Notes: generated from the sequence alone by a model not told the origin. Shown: positions 42,577-52,479, counted from the first letter of the stretch. The stretch: 64,000 nt of DNA from an uncultured Tateyamaria sp. (GCF_947503045.1 NZ_CANNCF010000004.1:124001-188000); one strand, 5' to 3'. Numbers and translations: made by a program.

Positions 42577-43959
42577 ATGACCAGATTGTTCCCGTCCCTG
42601 ATCCGTACCCTGATGGGGGCCGCGATCCTGTCCCTGCCCATATCTGCGGGCGACCCGGCCCATGCCCAAGCTACGACCTTGCCCGATTACGTAACGGCAG
42701 AATACGGACAGCCACCTTCTGTCCCCGACGGCCCGCTGCCCGACACGCTGCGCTATGCGGTGCAGGTGGTGTTCGAGGACAGTCTGGAACAGTCGATCTG
42801 GGGCCGCGACCAGCAGCTTGCCCTGACCGAGATTGCCGAGTCCGGTGATCCGCGGCTGGGTTGGATCATCAGCGACATGATGCGCTTTACCTGGCGCACC
42901 TCCTTTGACGACGCCCTGGCATCGGCCGCCGCCCAGTTGTTGCAGATCGAATATGACGGCCCGCAGCGCTGGGGCATCATCACCGACCACCTGATCGCAT
43001 GGGACATCCCGGCCTATCCCGATTACCTCACCTCCAAGCGCGCGATTTTCACCAATTTTGTGCCCGGCTGGGAGCGTATCTTTGTCGAAGGCGACATCGA
43101 CTGGCGCATGGTGTCCTGGGGCGGCGTGCTGATCGACGACCGGCCCTATGACACGACGGACGACGTGTGCAACTGCATCCCGGCTGCCGACAACCCCGAG
43201 GTCAGCAGCGCCGAAGAGGCGACGTGGCTCGACGATGACGACATCGTCTTTGGCGTCGAGGTGAACGGCGCATACCGCGCCTATCCCCGCCAGATCATGG
43301 AAGTGCGCGAGATGGTCAACGACACCCTTGGCGGGCGCGACCTTGGCATTCCCTACTGCACGCTTTGCGGGGCGGCGCAGGCCTATTTCACCGACGGTCT
43401 GCCCGAAGGGGTCGAACGCCCCATTTTGCGCACCTCCGGCCTGCTGATCCGGTCCAACAAGGTGATGTATGATCAAGTGACCTATTCGGTCTTTGACACC
43501 TTCTTGGGTCACGCCGTGACCGGCCCGTTGGCCGAAAAGGGGATCAAGCTGGAACAGGCCACCGTGATCACCACCGACTGGGGCACATGGAAAAAAGAGC
43601 ACCCTGAAACCACCGTGCTCCTGGAACGTTACGCGCTGGGGCGGGATTTTGATTTCCGCAACGGGCGGGACGCAAACGGGCCGATCTTTCCGGTGGGCGA
43701 TGTGGACCCGCGCCTGTCCGTGCATGAGGACGTCATTGGCGCCATCACCGCCTCGGGCACGCCGGTCGCCTTTCAGCGCAGCACGGCACTGGCCGCCCTG
43801 CGCGACGGGGCCGAAGTGGCGGTGGAGAACGTCAGACTGGAACTCGACGCAGGCGGCATCCGGGCCGTTGGCGTGGACGGCAGCGATCTGGGCAGCCATC
43901 AGGCCTTCTGGTTCGCGTGGTCGCAGTTCCACCCCGACACGCTGCTCTGGATGCCCTAG
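42577..43959 (+). CDS. DUF3179 exported protein
   Basis: A 460-residue protein with a signal peptide (about 1-30, cut near AHAQA). It is a member of the DUF3179 family, of unknown function. Conserved features include an [10 protein letters not shown] motif (two Cys about residues 263 and 266), [15 protein letters not shown] and the late segment [17 protein letters not shown] pair near residue 200 may add a metal or disulfide site. A GAAAGG site precedes ATG at 42577. It overlaps the convergent rimK stop by 4 bp. Confidence 0.85.
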   Translation: MTRLFPSLIRTLMGAAILSLPISAGDPAHAQATTLPDYVTAEYGQPPSVPDGPLPDTLRYAVQVVFEDSLEQSIWGRDQQLALTEIAESGDPRLGWIISDMMRFTWRTSFDDALASAAAQLLQIEYDGPQRWGIITDHLIAWDIPAYPDYLTSKRAIFTNFVPGWERIFVEGDIDWRMVSWGGVLIDDRPYDTTDDVCNCIPAADNPEVSSAEEATWLDDDDIVFGVEVNGAYRAYPRQIMEVREMVNDTLGGRDLGIPYCTLCGAAQAYFTDGLPEGVERPILRTSGLLIRSNKVMYDQVTYSVFDTFLGHAVTGPLAEKGIKLEQATVITTDWGTWKKEHPETTVLLERYALGRDFDFRNGRDANGPIFPVGDVDPRLSVHEDVIGAITASGTPVAFQRSTALAALRDGAEVAVENVRLELDAGGIRAVGVDGSDLGSHQAFWFAWSQFHPDTLLWMP

Positions 43960-45332
43960 GTCCGCTTGCGCACGGGGCGCGGACGCACACGCGCCTCGAC
44001 CATGTCATAGACCAGCCCGACAATGTCCTTGCCCGTGGCCTTTTCGATCCCCTCAAACCCGGGCGAGGAGTTAACCTCAAGTACCTTGGGCCCGTTTTCC
44101 GAGCGCAGCAGATCCACGCCCGACTTGCCCAGACCAAAGGCACGGGCGGCGCGCACGGCGGTCTCGCGCTCTTCCTTGGTGATGCGCACCGACTTGGCCG
44201 AGCCCCCGCGATGCAGGTTCGAGCGGAAATCGCCCTCCGCCCCGGTCCGCTTCATCGCAGCGACCACCTTGCCATCCACCACAAGACAGCGAATGTCCTC
44301 GCCCGCGGCCTCTTTGACAAAATCCTGCACCAGAAAATTGGCGCGCAGGCCTCGAAAGGCGTCGATGACGGATTCGGCGGCCTTCTTGGTCTCGGCCAGC
44401 ACCACACCCTTGCCTTGCGTGCTTTCCAGCAGCTTCACGATCACCGGGGCTGAGCCGACCAGCCCAAGGATGTTGGCGGTGTCATGCGGGCTCGCGGCAA
44501 AGGCGGTGGTGGGCATGCCGATCTTCTTGCCCGCCAATATCTGGTGCGCATGCAGCTTGTCCCGGCTGGCGGTGATGCCTGCGCTGCCGTTCACGCAATA
44601 GGTGCCGATGGTTTCGAACTGGCGGATGATCGCGGTGCCATAAGAGGTGACGGACGCCCCGATGCGCGGGATCACCGCGTCATAGCGCGGCAGGCGCTTG
44701 CCGTCATAGTGGACCTCGGGGGCCATGGCGTTGATCGCCATGTAACAGCGGGTGGTGTTGATCACCTCGACCGTGTGGCCGCGCGCCTCGCCGACCTCGA
44801 CCAGACGGCGGGTGGAATAGTTGTCCTCGCGGCTGAGGACGGCAATGCGCAGACTGCGCTTGGGGGCGGCCTTGCGCATGGCGGCCGAATGATAGACCTC
44901 ATAGCCCAACTCGGGCTGCAGCCGCTTTTCACTGGCGGTGATGGTGATGTGATCGGCCAGCGCCTGACGGCCCAGCAACATCCGCGAGGTCATGGAGGAG
45001 CGGTTGGTCAGCGTCACCTCAATGGGCCATAGCTGTCCGGCCACGTCCAACTGCGTTTCAATCACATAACGCAACTCGGATTCGCCGTTGGACGAGGTCA
45101 CCTCGCGGCGGTCCAGAATGGGGGCCGAACAAGTGATCGACACATGGTTTTTCCCGGCAATGGGATGCACGTTAAAGCGCACCTTGGGCGTCTTGGCCGG
45201 CCCGAACACTTCGATGTCATGGGCATGCAGCGCCGAGGTCCGCGCGCCGGTGTCGATCTTGGCCTTGAGCGCAGGCAAGCCCAGTTCGGGCAACGCAACC
45301 CATTCTTCCCAGCCGAAATTGAGTGTGTCCAT
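43956..45332 (-). CDS. rimK: RimB-RimK fusion: retropepsin-like domain plus ATP-grasp ligase
   Basis: A 458-residue fusion. Residues about 8-140 are an RimB/PF05618-type retropepsin-like domain ([20 protein letters not shown] holds the DTGA catalytic motif). Residues about 160-450 are RimK ATP-grasp, with [36 protein letters not shown] and [12 protein letters not shown]. RimK adds glutamates to ribosomal protein S6 in E. coli; targets differ in other bacteria. ATG at 45332 has an AAAGGA site 7 nt upstream. RimB and RimK are separate genes in E. coli. Confidence 0.9.
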   Translation of the reverse strand: MDTLNFGWEEWVALPELGLPALKAKIDTGARTSALHAHDIEVFGPAKTPKVRFNVHPIAGKNHVSITCSAPILDRREVTSSNGESELRYVIETQLDVAGQLWPIEVTLTNRSSMTSRMLLGRQALADHITITASEKRLQPELGYEVYHSAAMRKAAPKRSLRIAVLSREDNYSTRRLVEVGEARGHTVEVINTTRCYMAINAMAPEVHYDGKRLPRYDAVIPRIGASVTSYGTAIIRQFETIGTYCVNGSAGITASRDKLHAHQILAGKKIGMPTTAFAASPHDTANILGLVGSAPVIVKLLESTQGKGVVLAETKKAAESVIDAFRGLRANFLVQDFVKEAAGEDIRCLVVDGKVVAAMKRTGAEGDFRSNLHRGGSAKSVRITKEERETAVRAARAFGLGKSGVDLLRSENGPKVLEVNSSPGFEGIEKATGKDIVGLVYDMVEARVRPRPVRKRT

Positions 45333-45523
45333 GTCGGTGTCCTTTGGTGCTGAACGCACGTGGCTAGCACGTCCCGCAAGGTGTGGCCAGTTGGAGATAA
45401 GGCAAGAGCGTCAGGCGACGACCCCGGCCATGTGCGCGGAACAAACCGACCAGCACAGGTGAATGTACCAGTGTCAGGCGTCCCGCTGACAGCGCTCGGG
45501 CCAAGTTCAAGGCGACCCGCAGC

Positions 45524-46300
45524 CTAGGCCTTGATGGCACTCATGCGATAATAGGTGAGGGAAAAGAAAAACCGCCCCGCACGCGCAAGCTCCACTTGTT
45601 CGTCAAACCACGCCTGCGTCTCCGCCGCGTCCATATGGCCGTTATCCGCCGCATAGCGCGACATCAAATGCATCAACATGAACGCAATCCCGTCGGGGCG
45701 CAGTGTCACGTCACAAAAGGTAAACGGTTCAACCTCAATCGCGGTGAACCCAGCATCGCGGGTCAGCCCCGACCAAAGCGCAGCTACCCGCGCCTCGGTA
45801 TAATGGTGATCCTAGGCCGCCTGCACGCGCTGCATGCGCTCGGGGTGGTCCGAGAACCAATCCAGCGTCCCGCAGCCCGTGTCCACCGCCACAAAACGAC
45901 CCCCAACGCGCAACACACGATACGCTTCGCGAATGGCCGCGGGGATGTCGGGCAGATATTCCAGCACTTGCACGGCGACGGCCTTGTCGGCCTCTCCATC
46001 TGCCAAGGGCAGCGCATCGGCCAGCCCATCCTGAATGTGAACGGACGGGTAGGCGGCACAGCGCGTGTTCGCGGCCGCGCGCATGTCCGTGCTCGGATCA
46101 ACACCGATCACCCTGCCTGTCGGGCCAATGGCCCGCGCGATGTCCTCGCTCAGCAGCCCATTGCCACACCCGATATCAACGACCCCATCGCCTTGGGCCA
46201 GATGCAGCGCATCAAAGGCCTTACGCCTGCGCCGCGTAACGTCACTGCCTTGATATGCGGTTTCGAGCAGCTTGGTTGTGTCTTCATCAAATTGGAGCAT
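45524..46300 (-). pseudogene. class I SAM-dependent methyltransferase with in-frame stop
   Basis: A continuous 258-codon frame from MLQFDEDTTKLLETAYQG to FFFSLTYYRMSAIKA is broken only by a TAG at codon 163 (45814-45812). The SAM-binding motif VVDIGCGNGLLSEDIA and the post-motif YRVLRVGGRFVAVDTG are intact before the stop. The sequence resumes in the same frame directly after it (DHHYTEARVAALWSG). A TGG-to-TAG change is the simplest explanation. A 162-residue truncated product, or readthrough, is possible. The substrate is unknown. Confidence 0.8.
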
Positions 46301-46830
46301 GGGTCGGTGTCTATTGGGTTTTCAAAAATGCGTGGGACCACCAAATATCAAAATCCGGCCCATGGATAGCGTGTATTCACTGAGCCGCGCAGTTGCCGGA
46401 CCGGACGGTGGACTGGCGATATGGCGCTCTTGGCGAACAGAGGGTCGGGAAGATGAGCCTTGCTGCCGTAAAGCGCATTGGCACCTAGGCCGGATCGCCA
46501 CCCCAAGGGTTGTCGATGGCACGGCTTGTGGTGGTGTGCGGGTTAAGGCAAAATTGGTTTTTTAATGCGCGTACAATGTCGGCTTTGCGGACAAAGCTGC
46601 CATACGCTTTCTAGCCTTCGCTGACGCAGCATATGTTCGCAGTCGCGGCAAATTTTATGTTGCGCTGCAGTGGCTTTCGCCAGAGCAGCCATTCAAAGTG
46701 GTTTTGGAAGCTCGATTTCAATCCGCTTCTTCGCTGGCAGGCCGCTTTTGCGACGGCCGTCTGTATCCACATTGTCAAGAAGCACTTATTGATGATGCGC
46801 TGTGTAAAAGTAATAGCGGATGATTTTCGC
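46301..46830. other. 530-bp gene-poor stretch
   Basis: No frame with good coding character. Scattered fragments resemble the gene-poor, GCTTTGCGGACAAAGC-type sequence common between islands in these genomes (for example around 46580-46600). I see no RNA gene or palindrome of note. Confidence 0.45.
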
Positions 46831-47244
46831 CTACCCGGCTGCGGTAATGTCAATCTCGATCTTGTAGTGCGGATGCCCTAGCGCCGCGACGACAACCAAA
46901 GTCCAGAGAGGAAGGTATTCGCCAACGCCCTCACGATGCACCTGAACGTAGTCCGGAATACTCTCTTCCCCGACGATATAGCTTGTGACTTTGACGACAT
47001 TCGCAACGCCAAAGCCCTTCTGTTCGAGAATGGCCAACACGTTTGCCCACGCGATCCGGGCCTGTTCTCCGATGCTTTCGGGGCAGGTTCCGTCCGCCCT
47101 TTCACGTGCCACAAGCTGATACCCAAGCCTCTGATAGAGCCGAACTGCTCGCTTGTTCTGGCTGTAGACCTGAATGCTCATTTCCCGGAAGCCGTTTGCC
47201 TACGCCAACTCTTCTGCCGCCGTAAGCAGTTGCGAACCAATGCC
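46831..47244 (-). pseudogene. chimera of GNAT C-terminal remnant and RidA remnant
   Basis: Reading 5' to 3' on the minus strand, 47244-47203 encodes GIGSQLLTAAEELA, then a TAG, then ANGFREMSIQVYSQNKRAVR and LYQRLGYQLVARER: the acetyl-CoA-binding and C-terminal parts of a GNAT acetyltransferase lacking its first half. At about 47088 this runs in frame into a RidA-type segment (ARIAWANVLAILEQKGFGVA to YKIEIDITAAG) lacking its first 40 or so residues. The 116-residue frame 46831-47181 could still be translated. Two deletions or one recombination joined the pieces. Confidence 0.7.
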
Positions 47245-47834
47245 GCATCAATGGGGTTATGGCCAGAGTAAGAAGCGTCTTGGGCTTTTTCTTTGTCCAT
47301 CGGGTGATCTTCAAACGTGTAGGTCGCGCTCAGACCCCAGAAATCGTTGAAGCCCAACGTGGTCTGGATCAGACCGCCATCAAATTCAGCGTATGGGCCG
47401 GTTGCGCCAGTCACGGGGCGCAGGTTGGCCTTGCCGATATCTGCGATTTCAGTGCCTTGCGTAATGATTGTTGCGCCGTCTTCAAAGGCAAAGACTTGCC
47501 GACTGATGACCCACACACCTGTCGTGGCGTTCCCGCCTTCGCCCACAAAATAGCCATCGCAAGTCCAAGTGCCCAGAACCAGCTCTGGGAAAGCGGGGCT
47601 GCCGTCTTCGAGAACGCCGACAATTCCATCGGCAAGTGTGCCTTCGGGGTATATGTAACCCTGGCTGACGAAAGCGTTGCCGTGCGCGGGCATCCCGTTT
47701 TCGTGCACGGGCGCTGCCGCCATATGGATACGGGTATGATCTTCGGCCACGTCAAATGCCGTCGGGGCGTCCGCTTGTACAAAGCTGGTCATTGTTAAGA
47801 TCAGGGCAGAGGAAGAGATAAGTGTTTTCAGCAT
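47178..47834 (-). CDS. exported protein, C-terminus likely altered
   Basis: A 218-residue protein with signal peptide about 1-21 (MLKTLISSSALILTMTSFVQA). The mature part has a beta-rich pattern with AFVSQGYIYPEGTL, LGTWTCDGYFVGEGGNATTG and RPVTGATGPYAEFDGGLIQT, weakly reminiscent of allene-oxide-cyclase-barrel proteins. From about residue 190 the frame runs over the GNAT remnant in another frame (NCLRRQKSWRRQTASGK), so the tail is probably not original. It may be a functional protein with a replaced end or a decaying gene. Confidence 0.55.
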   Translation of the reverse strand: MLKTLISSSALILTMTSFVQADAPTAFDVAEDHTRIHMAAAPVHENGMPAHGNAFVSQGYIYPEGTLADGIVGVLEDGSPAFPELVLGTWTCDGYFVGEGGNATTGVWVISRQVFAFEDGATIITQGTEIADIGKANLRPVTGATGPYAEFDGGLIQTTLGFNDFWGLSATYTFEDHPMDKEKAQDASYSGHNPIDAALVRNCLRRQKSWRRQTASGK

Positions 47835-47878
47835 CGGAGCTGTCCTTTCAGGGAGAAGTTATTGGGAGTGGTTAGAAA

Positions 47879-48103
47879 TTAAGCCGCCGAGCGGGCGTGA
47901 TCGTGCCCGGCAATGCAGCCCACATGCCGATGATCAGTGCCGCAACAGCCACCAATCACACGGATGTTCGGGAGGAGCGCAAGAAGCTCCGCGCTGAGTT
48001 GACCAAGCTCGACCGGATCACCGGCATCCAATACCTCGGCCTCGTCCAGCTCGGCATGGCTCATCCGCGAAGCATTGGAGCGAAGACCGCCAATGCGCAG
48101 CGT
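47879..48103 (-). pseudogene. C-terminal fragment of homocysteine S-methyltransferase
   Basis: The frame encodes RIGGLRSNASRMSHAELDEA and IRVIGGCCGTDHRHVGCIAG, the end of the betaine/homocysteine methyltransferase family with its zinc-binding GGCC. About 250 N-terminal residues of a normal enzyme are missing. An ATG at 48187 gives a 102-residue frame, but its first 28 residues are unrelated. This is one of several gene remnants in 45.5-48.3 kb. Confidence 0.75.
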
Positions 48104-48116
48104 CCATGCCTCAGAC

Positions 48117-48275
48117 GTGGGGCTTTTGACGATGATCATGATCGTGGCGATGAACCTCCAACCCGACCTCGACAACGTCTTTTTCATAAGTTTTCAGTTA
48201 ACCGCCCTAATTGCCATTGTAGGGATAGCATGGCAGTGGCGGCCCTTTGAACGGATAGATGCAACAACATCGTAG
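48117..48275 (+). pseudogene. possible membrane-protein tail fragment
   Basis: A frame from VGLLTMIMIVAMNLQPDLDN to IVGIAWQWRPFERID has two hydrophobic stretches and protein-like composition, and abuts the homocysteine methyltransferase fragment on the other strand. No start with a ribosome site is obvious. It may be the end of a lost membrane protein, or chance. Confidence 0.3.
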
Positions 48276-48318
48276 GTGTGCGGCGTCCTTCTATAGCAGA
48301 ACTAAACACCGATAACTG

Positions 48319-48930
48319 TCACTCTTGTGGAGACTTAGCATGGCTTTGATTCAGGAACATATCCAGCATGGCCTCTAACCTCGGGCAACCGCTGACGTTA
48401 TCGTTTTTCTCCTCAAACATTCCGGTTAGCCTAAGGTCGGTGTAGCCGTGCACCATGGACCACAAAGCAATTGCAACGGTTTCGACGTCGCGTTCAGGGC
48501 ACATTCCCGCCCCTGCAATTTCGGCGCAACATGCATCGTAAAATTGATCCATGACGTCGAGCAGTTGCGGGTCGTTATGGTTGACCAATCCAGTGTGCCA
48601 AAGCAACCGATAGCGGTTCGGATACGCCATTGCGTACTCGAAAAGCACAATTGCGAAGACTGAGACGCGCGTGCTGGCGGGTAGGTTCTTGTTGCTCAGT
48701 TTCTCTTGGACAGAAGCCAAGAGGTCTTTGAACAGAATTGTCGCAAGTGCAGTGAGAAGTGTCTCTCTATCTTTGTAGTGATTGACCGGAGCGGCATGAG
48801 AGACCCCGACTTGCCGCGCGATAGCTCTGATCGTAACCCCGTCGGGCCCATGTTGATCCAGAAGAATACCTGATGCGTCCAGCAATGCCTGCTTCAAGCT
48901 ACCGTGATGGAAGGGTTGTTTCATTTTCAT
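48319..48930 (-). CDS. TetR/AcrR-family regulator
   Basis: A 203-residue repressor-type protein. N-terminal helix-turn-helix from HHGSLKQALLDASGILLDQH through TIRAIARQVGVSHAAPVNHY, then a TetR C-terminal ligand domain (FEYAMAYPNRYRLLWHTGL). It is divergent from a glutathione S-transferase gene, with two palindromic operators in the 71-bp gap, so it most likely represses both. Start ATG at 48930 or 48924; neither has a clear ribosome site. Confidence 0.9.
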   Translation of the reverse strand: MKMKQPFHHGSLKQALLDASGILLDQHGPDGVTIRAIARQVGVSHAAPVNHYKDRETLLTALATILFKDLLASVQEKLSNKNLPASTRVSVFAIVLFEYAMAYPNRYRLLWHTGLVNHNDPQLLDVMDQFYDACCAEIAGAGMCPERDVETVAIALWSMVHGYTDLRLTGMFEEKNDNVSGCPRLEAMLDMFLNQSHAKSPQE

Positions 48931-48938
48931 CTGATCAT

Positions 48939-48980
48939 ATTGACAGCGTCAATTACTATGTCAATATTGACAGCGTCAAC
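48939..48980. promoter_or_regulatory. paired TetR operators
   Basis: ATTGACAGCGTCAAT (48939-48953) is a perfect 15-bp palindrome and ATTGACAGCGTCAAC (48966-48980) repeats it with one end mismatch, 27 bp apart centre to centre. They fill the space between the divergent TetR and GST genes; TTGACA within them may double as a -35 element. Confidence 0.8.
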
Positions 48981-49001
48981 TTAATAGAATGGATCGTCAT
49001 T

Positions 49002-49676
49002 ATGGCATATAAAGTTCTTGGAAACCCGCTGTCACCGTTCACCCGAAAGGTGGTTTTGTTCGCGTCTGAGATGGGCCTGAGCATCGATCTAAAGCTGGTA
49101 AATCCTTACGCTCCGCCGGAAGGTTTTGAGGCAATCAGCCCACTCAAACGTGTGCCAGTTCTCCAGACAGATGATTTTACCTTGAATGACAGCTCAGCCA
49201 TTTGTGCGTATCTCAATGCGGTACACCCCGCTAATGCAACGCTCTTTCCGAAAGAACCCAAACATCTAGGGCATGCTTTGTGGATCGAAGAGTATGTGGA
49301 CACCGCGCTATTTTCTGAGATTAGTGAAGGAGTGTTCAGGCCCATTTTTATCAACGAGATGCGAGGGCGGCCTATTGATGCAAAGACTGTGCAGGCGTCG
49401 GTTGCTGAACATCTGCCCCCTTTGTTGACCTATCTGGAGACACAAATTTCAGGAAAAGACTGGTTTTGCGGGGACGCAATTTCGATTGCAGATGTATCAG
49501 TTTACTCTCAATTGGCGAACTTACAACATTCCAAGTGCCTGCCAGACGAAAGCCGCTTTCCATATCTAATGAAGCACTTTGAGCGGGTGTTCTCACGTCC
49601 TGTCGCCACCGAACTGTATGAGGCTGAGCTGCTCTATCTCAAACAGGCGCGTGCCAGTTTACGGTCGTCAGCCTGA
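49002..49676 (+). CDS. glutathione S-transferase family protein
   Basis: A 224-residue cytosolic GST. The N-terminal thioredoxin fold starts MAYKVLGNPLSPFTRKVVLF with likely catalytic Ser/Thr in LSPFTRK. It includes VPVLQTDDFTLNDSSAICAY, the glutathione-binding cis-Pro and DSSAI segment. The C-terminal helical domain has DAISIADVSVYSQLA. It is paired with a TetR regulator, which suggests induction by a toxic electrophile. Confidence 0.9.
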   Translation: MAYKVLGNPLSPFTRKVVLFASEMGLSIDLKLVNPYAPPEGFEAISPLKRVPVLQTDDFTLNDSSAICAYLNAVHPANATLFPKEPKHLGHALWIEEYVDTALFSEISEGVFRPIFINEMRGRPIDAKTVQASVAEHLPPLLTYLETQISGKDWFCGDAISIADVSVYSQLANLQHSKCLPDESRFPYLMKHFERVFSRPVATELYEAELLYLKQARASLRSSA

Positions 49677-50004
49677 CCCTCCGACCGGTAGACGGGAGGT
49701 GGGTTTTGCATTTAGCAAACGCATAGGGCAACTGGTTAGCCAAATCGCGGCGTATTGATTGAGCTGGCTTTCGATCTTGGCGACAAAAACTATTCCCATT
49801 GCGACGCGTATGGACACATAGCGCTAGAGGTTCAGGACACAAGGTCGCGCTAATGGCCGCTATCGGGAAACTGCCCTAAACAGAGAGACGCTAGGACAGC
49901 TGTCCCAACTTTCGAAATGGTGAAGTTTTGTGATTTGTTTTTCATTGTCACTATCGCTTCTGCCTTTGATTCAGAGCACTTCGCTTTCGAGGACACTCAC
50001 ACCG

Positions 50005-50535
50005 ATGCCCATAGTTTTTACTAGAACCGCAACCAGTTTAGCTCTTGAGAAATTCGCCTACTTAGCCGTAGCCATTGTCGTCGATATTGCCTTTTTATCA
50101 GTCTTTTGGATCGTGGAATTGTCGCCCATGATCGTCAAGGCTGCCTCAGCTATGGCGGTGTTGATTGCTCTCTTCATTTCCATCAAGCTCTTGAAAGAGG
50201 CGCTGGCCATCCTCAAGGATGGGCGCAAATGGCAAGTTGAGATCACAGATGATCAGCTATCATGGTTTTCCCCTCTTCCAGATCAGATGGAACCATTTGA
50301 GGTAAAGCTGAGAGATATTGCGTCAGTTCAGAAGAAAATAATCCAATACAAGAACTCCAAAAGGTCACCCAAGACTACGTTCCACATAGAATTCACCGAC
50401 GGGCGAATACAGGAAATCAATCCTCAGTTATGCGGAATCCATCCCGCCAAGGTGTTCAGTGCTCTCGAGGGCAAGGGTATAAAGTACGTCTCCGGTACAG
50501 AAAGACGCGGTTCGAATTCTATGATTAGAACTTAG
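50005..50535 (+). CDS. unknown two-span membrane protein
   Basis: A 176-residue protein with two hydrophobic spans (about 18-40 and 46-68) and a cytoplasmic C-terminal domain of about 100 residues (from RKWQVEITDDQLSWFSPLPD). The layout resembles membrane PH-like (bPH) proteins, with alternating beta-type segments such as IEFTDGRIQEINPQL. ATG at 50005 follows GAGGACAC; an upstream frame from 49930 has poor character. Base composition is A+T-rich like its surroundings. No family assigned. Confidence 0.6.
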   Translation: MPIVFTRTATSLALEKFAYLAVAIVVDIAFLSVFWIVELSPMIVKAASAMAVLIALFISIKLLKEALAILKDGRKWQVEITDDQLSWFSPLPDQMEPFEVKLRDIASVQKKIIQYKNSKRSPKTTFHIEFTDGRIQEINPQLCGIHPAKVFSALEGKGIKYVSGTERRGSNSMIRT

Positions 50536-50898
50536 GACATGCTTCTTTTTAAACAAAGCAATGATTGCCCGAATCCAAACGAAAGACCGCAAAGTCCCGC
50601 GCACCGGCCAAAACGCATCGCTCGATGAACGTCCTGTCTGGTCAGGAATCAATGACGGGTGGGTCAATATTGCTTGGTGTCCCATGTTATCAAATTGTTT
50701 GAGCGTCTTTTCGATAGAACGGGCATTCGCATAAACGGGGATGTCCTGTTTGGCCAGTCGTCTTGTTGAAGCGGTGGATGAGAAAGTAGGCTCAACGTTC
50801 TAAATACCCGCTGCACGCGCAATCATATTCATCAGGACCAAACGAGACGGACTGATCTCACCCAGTTGTAGGATCAAAGCTCGCGTAAAGACGGTCAT
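50536..50898 (-). pseudogene. possible decayed reading frame
   Basis: From ATG at 50898 the minus strand reads MTVFTRALILQLGEISPSRL and VLMNMIARAAGI, then a TAG (50802-50800). It continues in the same frame with NVEPTFSSTASTRRLAKQDI and PVYANARSIEKTLKQFDNMG into an open frame down to 50428. Composition is protein-like on both sides of the stop. No family is recognised. Confidence 0.3.
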
Positions 50899-51388
50899 AT
50901 CTTCAACGCGCAATGGAATAGGCTTCTACATCTTGGCGTTCTTGCAAGGGGCTTAACTTACTATCCGGCACCAGCCGGAATCTACACCAAATGCATCGCG
51001 AAAGCCCTCATTTGCCATACCCACCAGTTTTGAACATTGTGTGAGCAAATGAATTCTTAGCAAAAGACCCTGACACGCAAGATATCTTCATTTACCCGAT
51101 CACATATTCCGCGTTCCTTTTGCCTATATAGCCAGCCGCGGGGTGAGTATCCTTGCGGTCATAAGCACTTCAAAGAGCGTCAACCGGTCTTCAGGTGTGG
51201 ACGTAGTAAGGGGAGTTCCGACAGCATCGTTTACTTGTGCTAGCTGAAGTCCGCTTTCGAGTTGAGCCCAAAAATATCATTAAACATCGGGTCTCGAGTC
51301 GACATTTGGCGACTTTAGCTTTCCATCTGGCGTTGTCCTGAAGAGAGCAATCCATACAGAAAACGGCACCAATGTAAGACGAACGGCT
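50899..51388. other. 490-bp stretch without a credible gene
   Basis: A+T-rich DNA between the decayed frame and the AraC-family gene. Only a weak relative of the GAGCCCAAA repeat near 51263-51280 is noted. No RNA gene or strong hairpin seen. Confidence 0.45.
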
Positions 51389-52303
51389 CTAGGCCTGGTT
51401 TCGTATTTTCGAAGGCGGCACACCGAATTGACGTTTGAAGGCGCGAGAAAACGCGGCATCGGATCCGTATCCAACTCGGCTGCATATTTCTGATGTCGTC
51501 AAATCTGTTCTTCGCAATAGATTTCGCGCTTTCAGTAACCTCCAGCCAGCTAGATATTCCGCTGGTGGAATTCCCATCGCGGCGCGAAACTGAACGGCGA
51601 ACGACGTGCGGGACATACCAGCGGTTCGAGCTAAGACATTGAGTGTCAGATCGGCCTCGGGAGCATCGTGAATTTGATGTAGGGCTCTGGACAGCCGGGC
51701 ATCATCGATTACTGCGAGAACTCCTTCGTTTGGATTATTCTCGACAAGCCAATGGCGCAAGAACGAAACGAAGAGCACTTCTCCCATGCGATCAGCAATC
51801 GCTGAACTACCAGGCCTCATATCCTTGCTCTCCGAACCAATGAGATCAACAATCGCTCTAATGCGGGAGGCATCTTTGCCCGAAAACACGTCTCGGATAA
51901 TCATAACTTCTGGAAGCTCTTGGAACAGTGGGTGTTCAAAAGAGATGTCCCACTCGAAGTGACCGCACATCATCCGCGTTGCGCTGGTTTCTTGCGGCCC
52001 ATAATCCTCATCGAGCAGTCGCTGCATAACTTCAGGACCGGGTTCCGCAGGCGTATCCAATGCGTCCAACATTTGGTGCTGTGCCCCGCTAGGCAAGAGA
52101 ACAGCATCACCGGCTTGTAGTGAAATCTGTCTATCACCGACTTTCAGCACGCAAGATCCGTCCAAAACCATATGCAAAGGACCGTTCGCGACGGCGGGAA
52201 TGTCCATGCCCCAGGGAGCTGCCATGTCACGAATAAAGTAAATACAGGCCCTTAGATGAACCAGCCTTAAGACTTCACTCAAGGCGTCTTCTGGCTTTGC
52301 CAA
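51389..52303 (-). CDS. AraC-family regulator with cupin sensor domain
   Basis: A 304-residue regulator. N-terminal cupin-type domain (about 20-110; GPLHMVLDGSCVLKVGDRQI) and C-terminal double helix-turn-helix (about 205-300) with LARTAGMSRTSFAVQF and ICSRVGYGSDAAFSRAFKRQ. The start is read as TTG at 52303 because GGGGAG lies 6 nt upstream; no ATG exists nearby. It is divergent from the metallo-beta-lactamase-fold gene, the likely target. Confidence 0.88.
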   Translation of the reverse strand: MAKPEDALSEVLRLVHLRACIYFIRDMAAPWGMDIPAVANGPLHMVLDGSCVLKVGDRQISLQAGDAVLLPSGAQHQMLDALDTPAEPGPEVMQRLLDEDYGPQETSATRMMCGHFEWDISFEHPLFQELPEVMIIRDVFSGKDASRIRAIVDLIGSESKDMRPGSSAIADRMGEVLFVSFLRHWLVENNPNEGVLAVIDDARLSRALHQIHDAPEADLTLNVLARTAGMSRTSFAVQFRAAMGIPPAEYLAGWRLLKARNLLRRTDLTTSEICSRVGYGSDAAFSRAFKRQFGVPPSKIRNQA

Positions 52304-52479
52304 ATCGCAGCTCCCCGCTCACTAGCTGTCTACAATGCGCGCATCGAACATAGTGATAAGACGAGTGGAAACCAAGTCAGTTTGAACGTAGAGACAAATT
52401 TCCTGAATATATGGTCATTCAAAGTTCGAAATCATTGGCGCATTCTCACCTAAATTTTCATCATTGTTCGGAGATTTAG

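Noticed and set aside
42304-43932. 542-codon antisense frame over the DUF3179 gene
   Set aside because: Composition and lack of ribosome site mark it as a shadow; the DUF3179 frame has signal peptide and conserved motifs.
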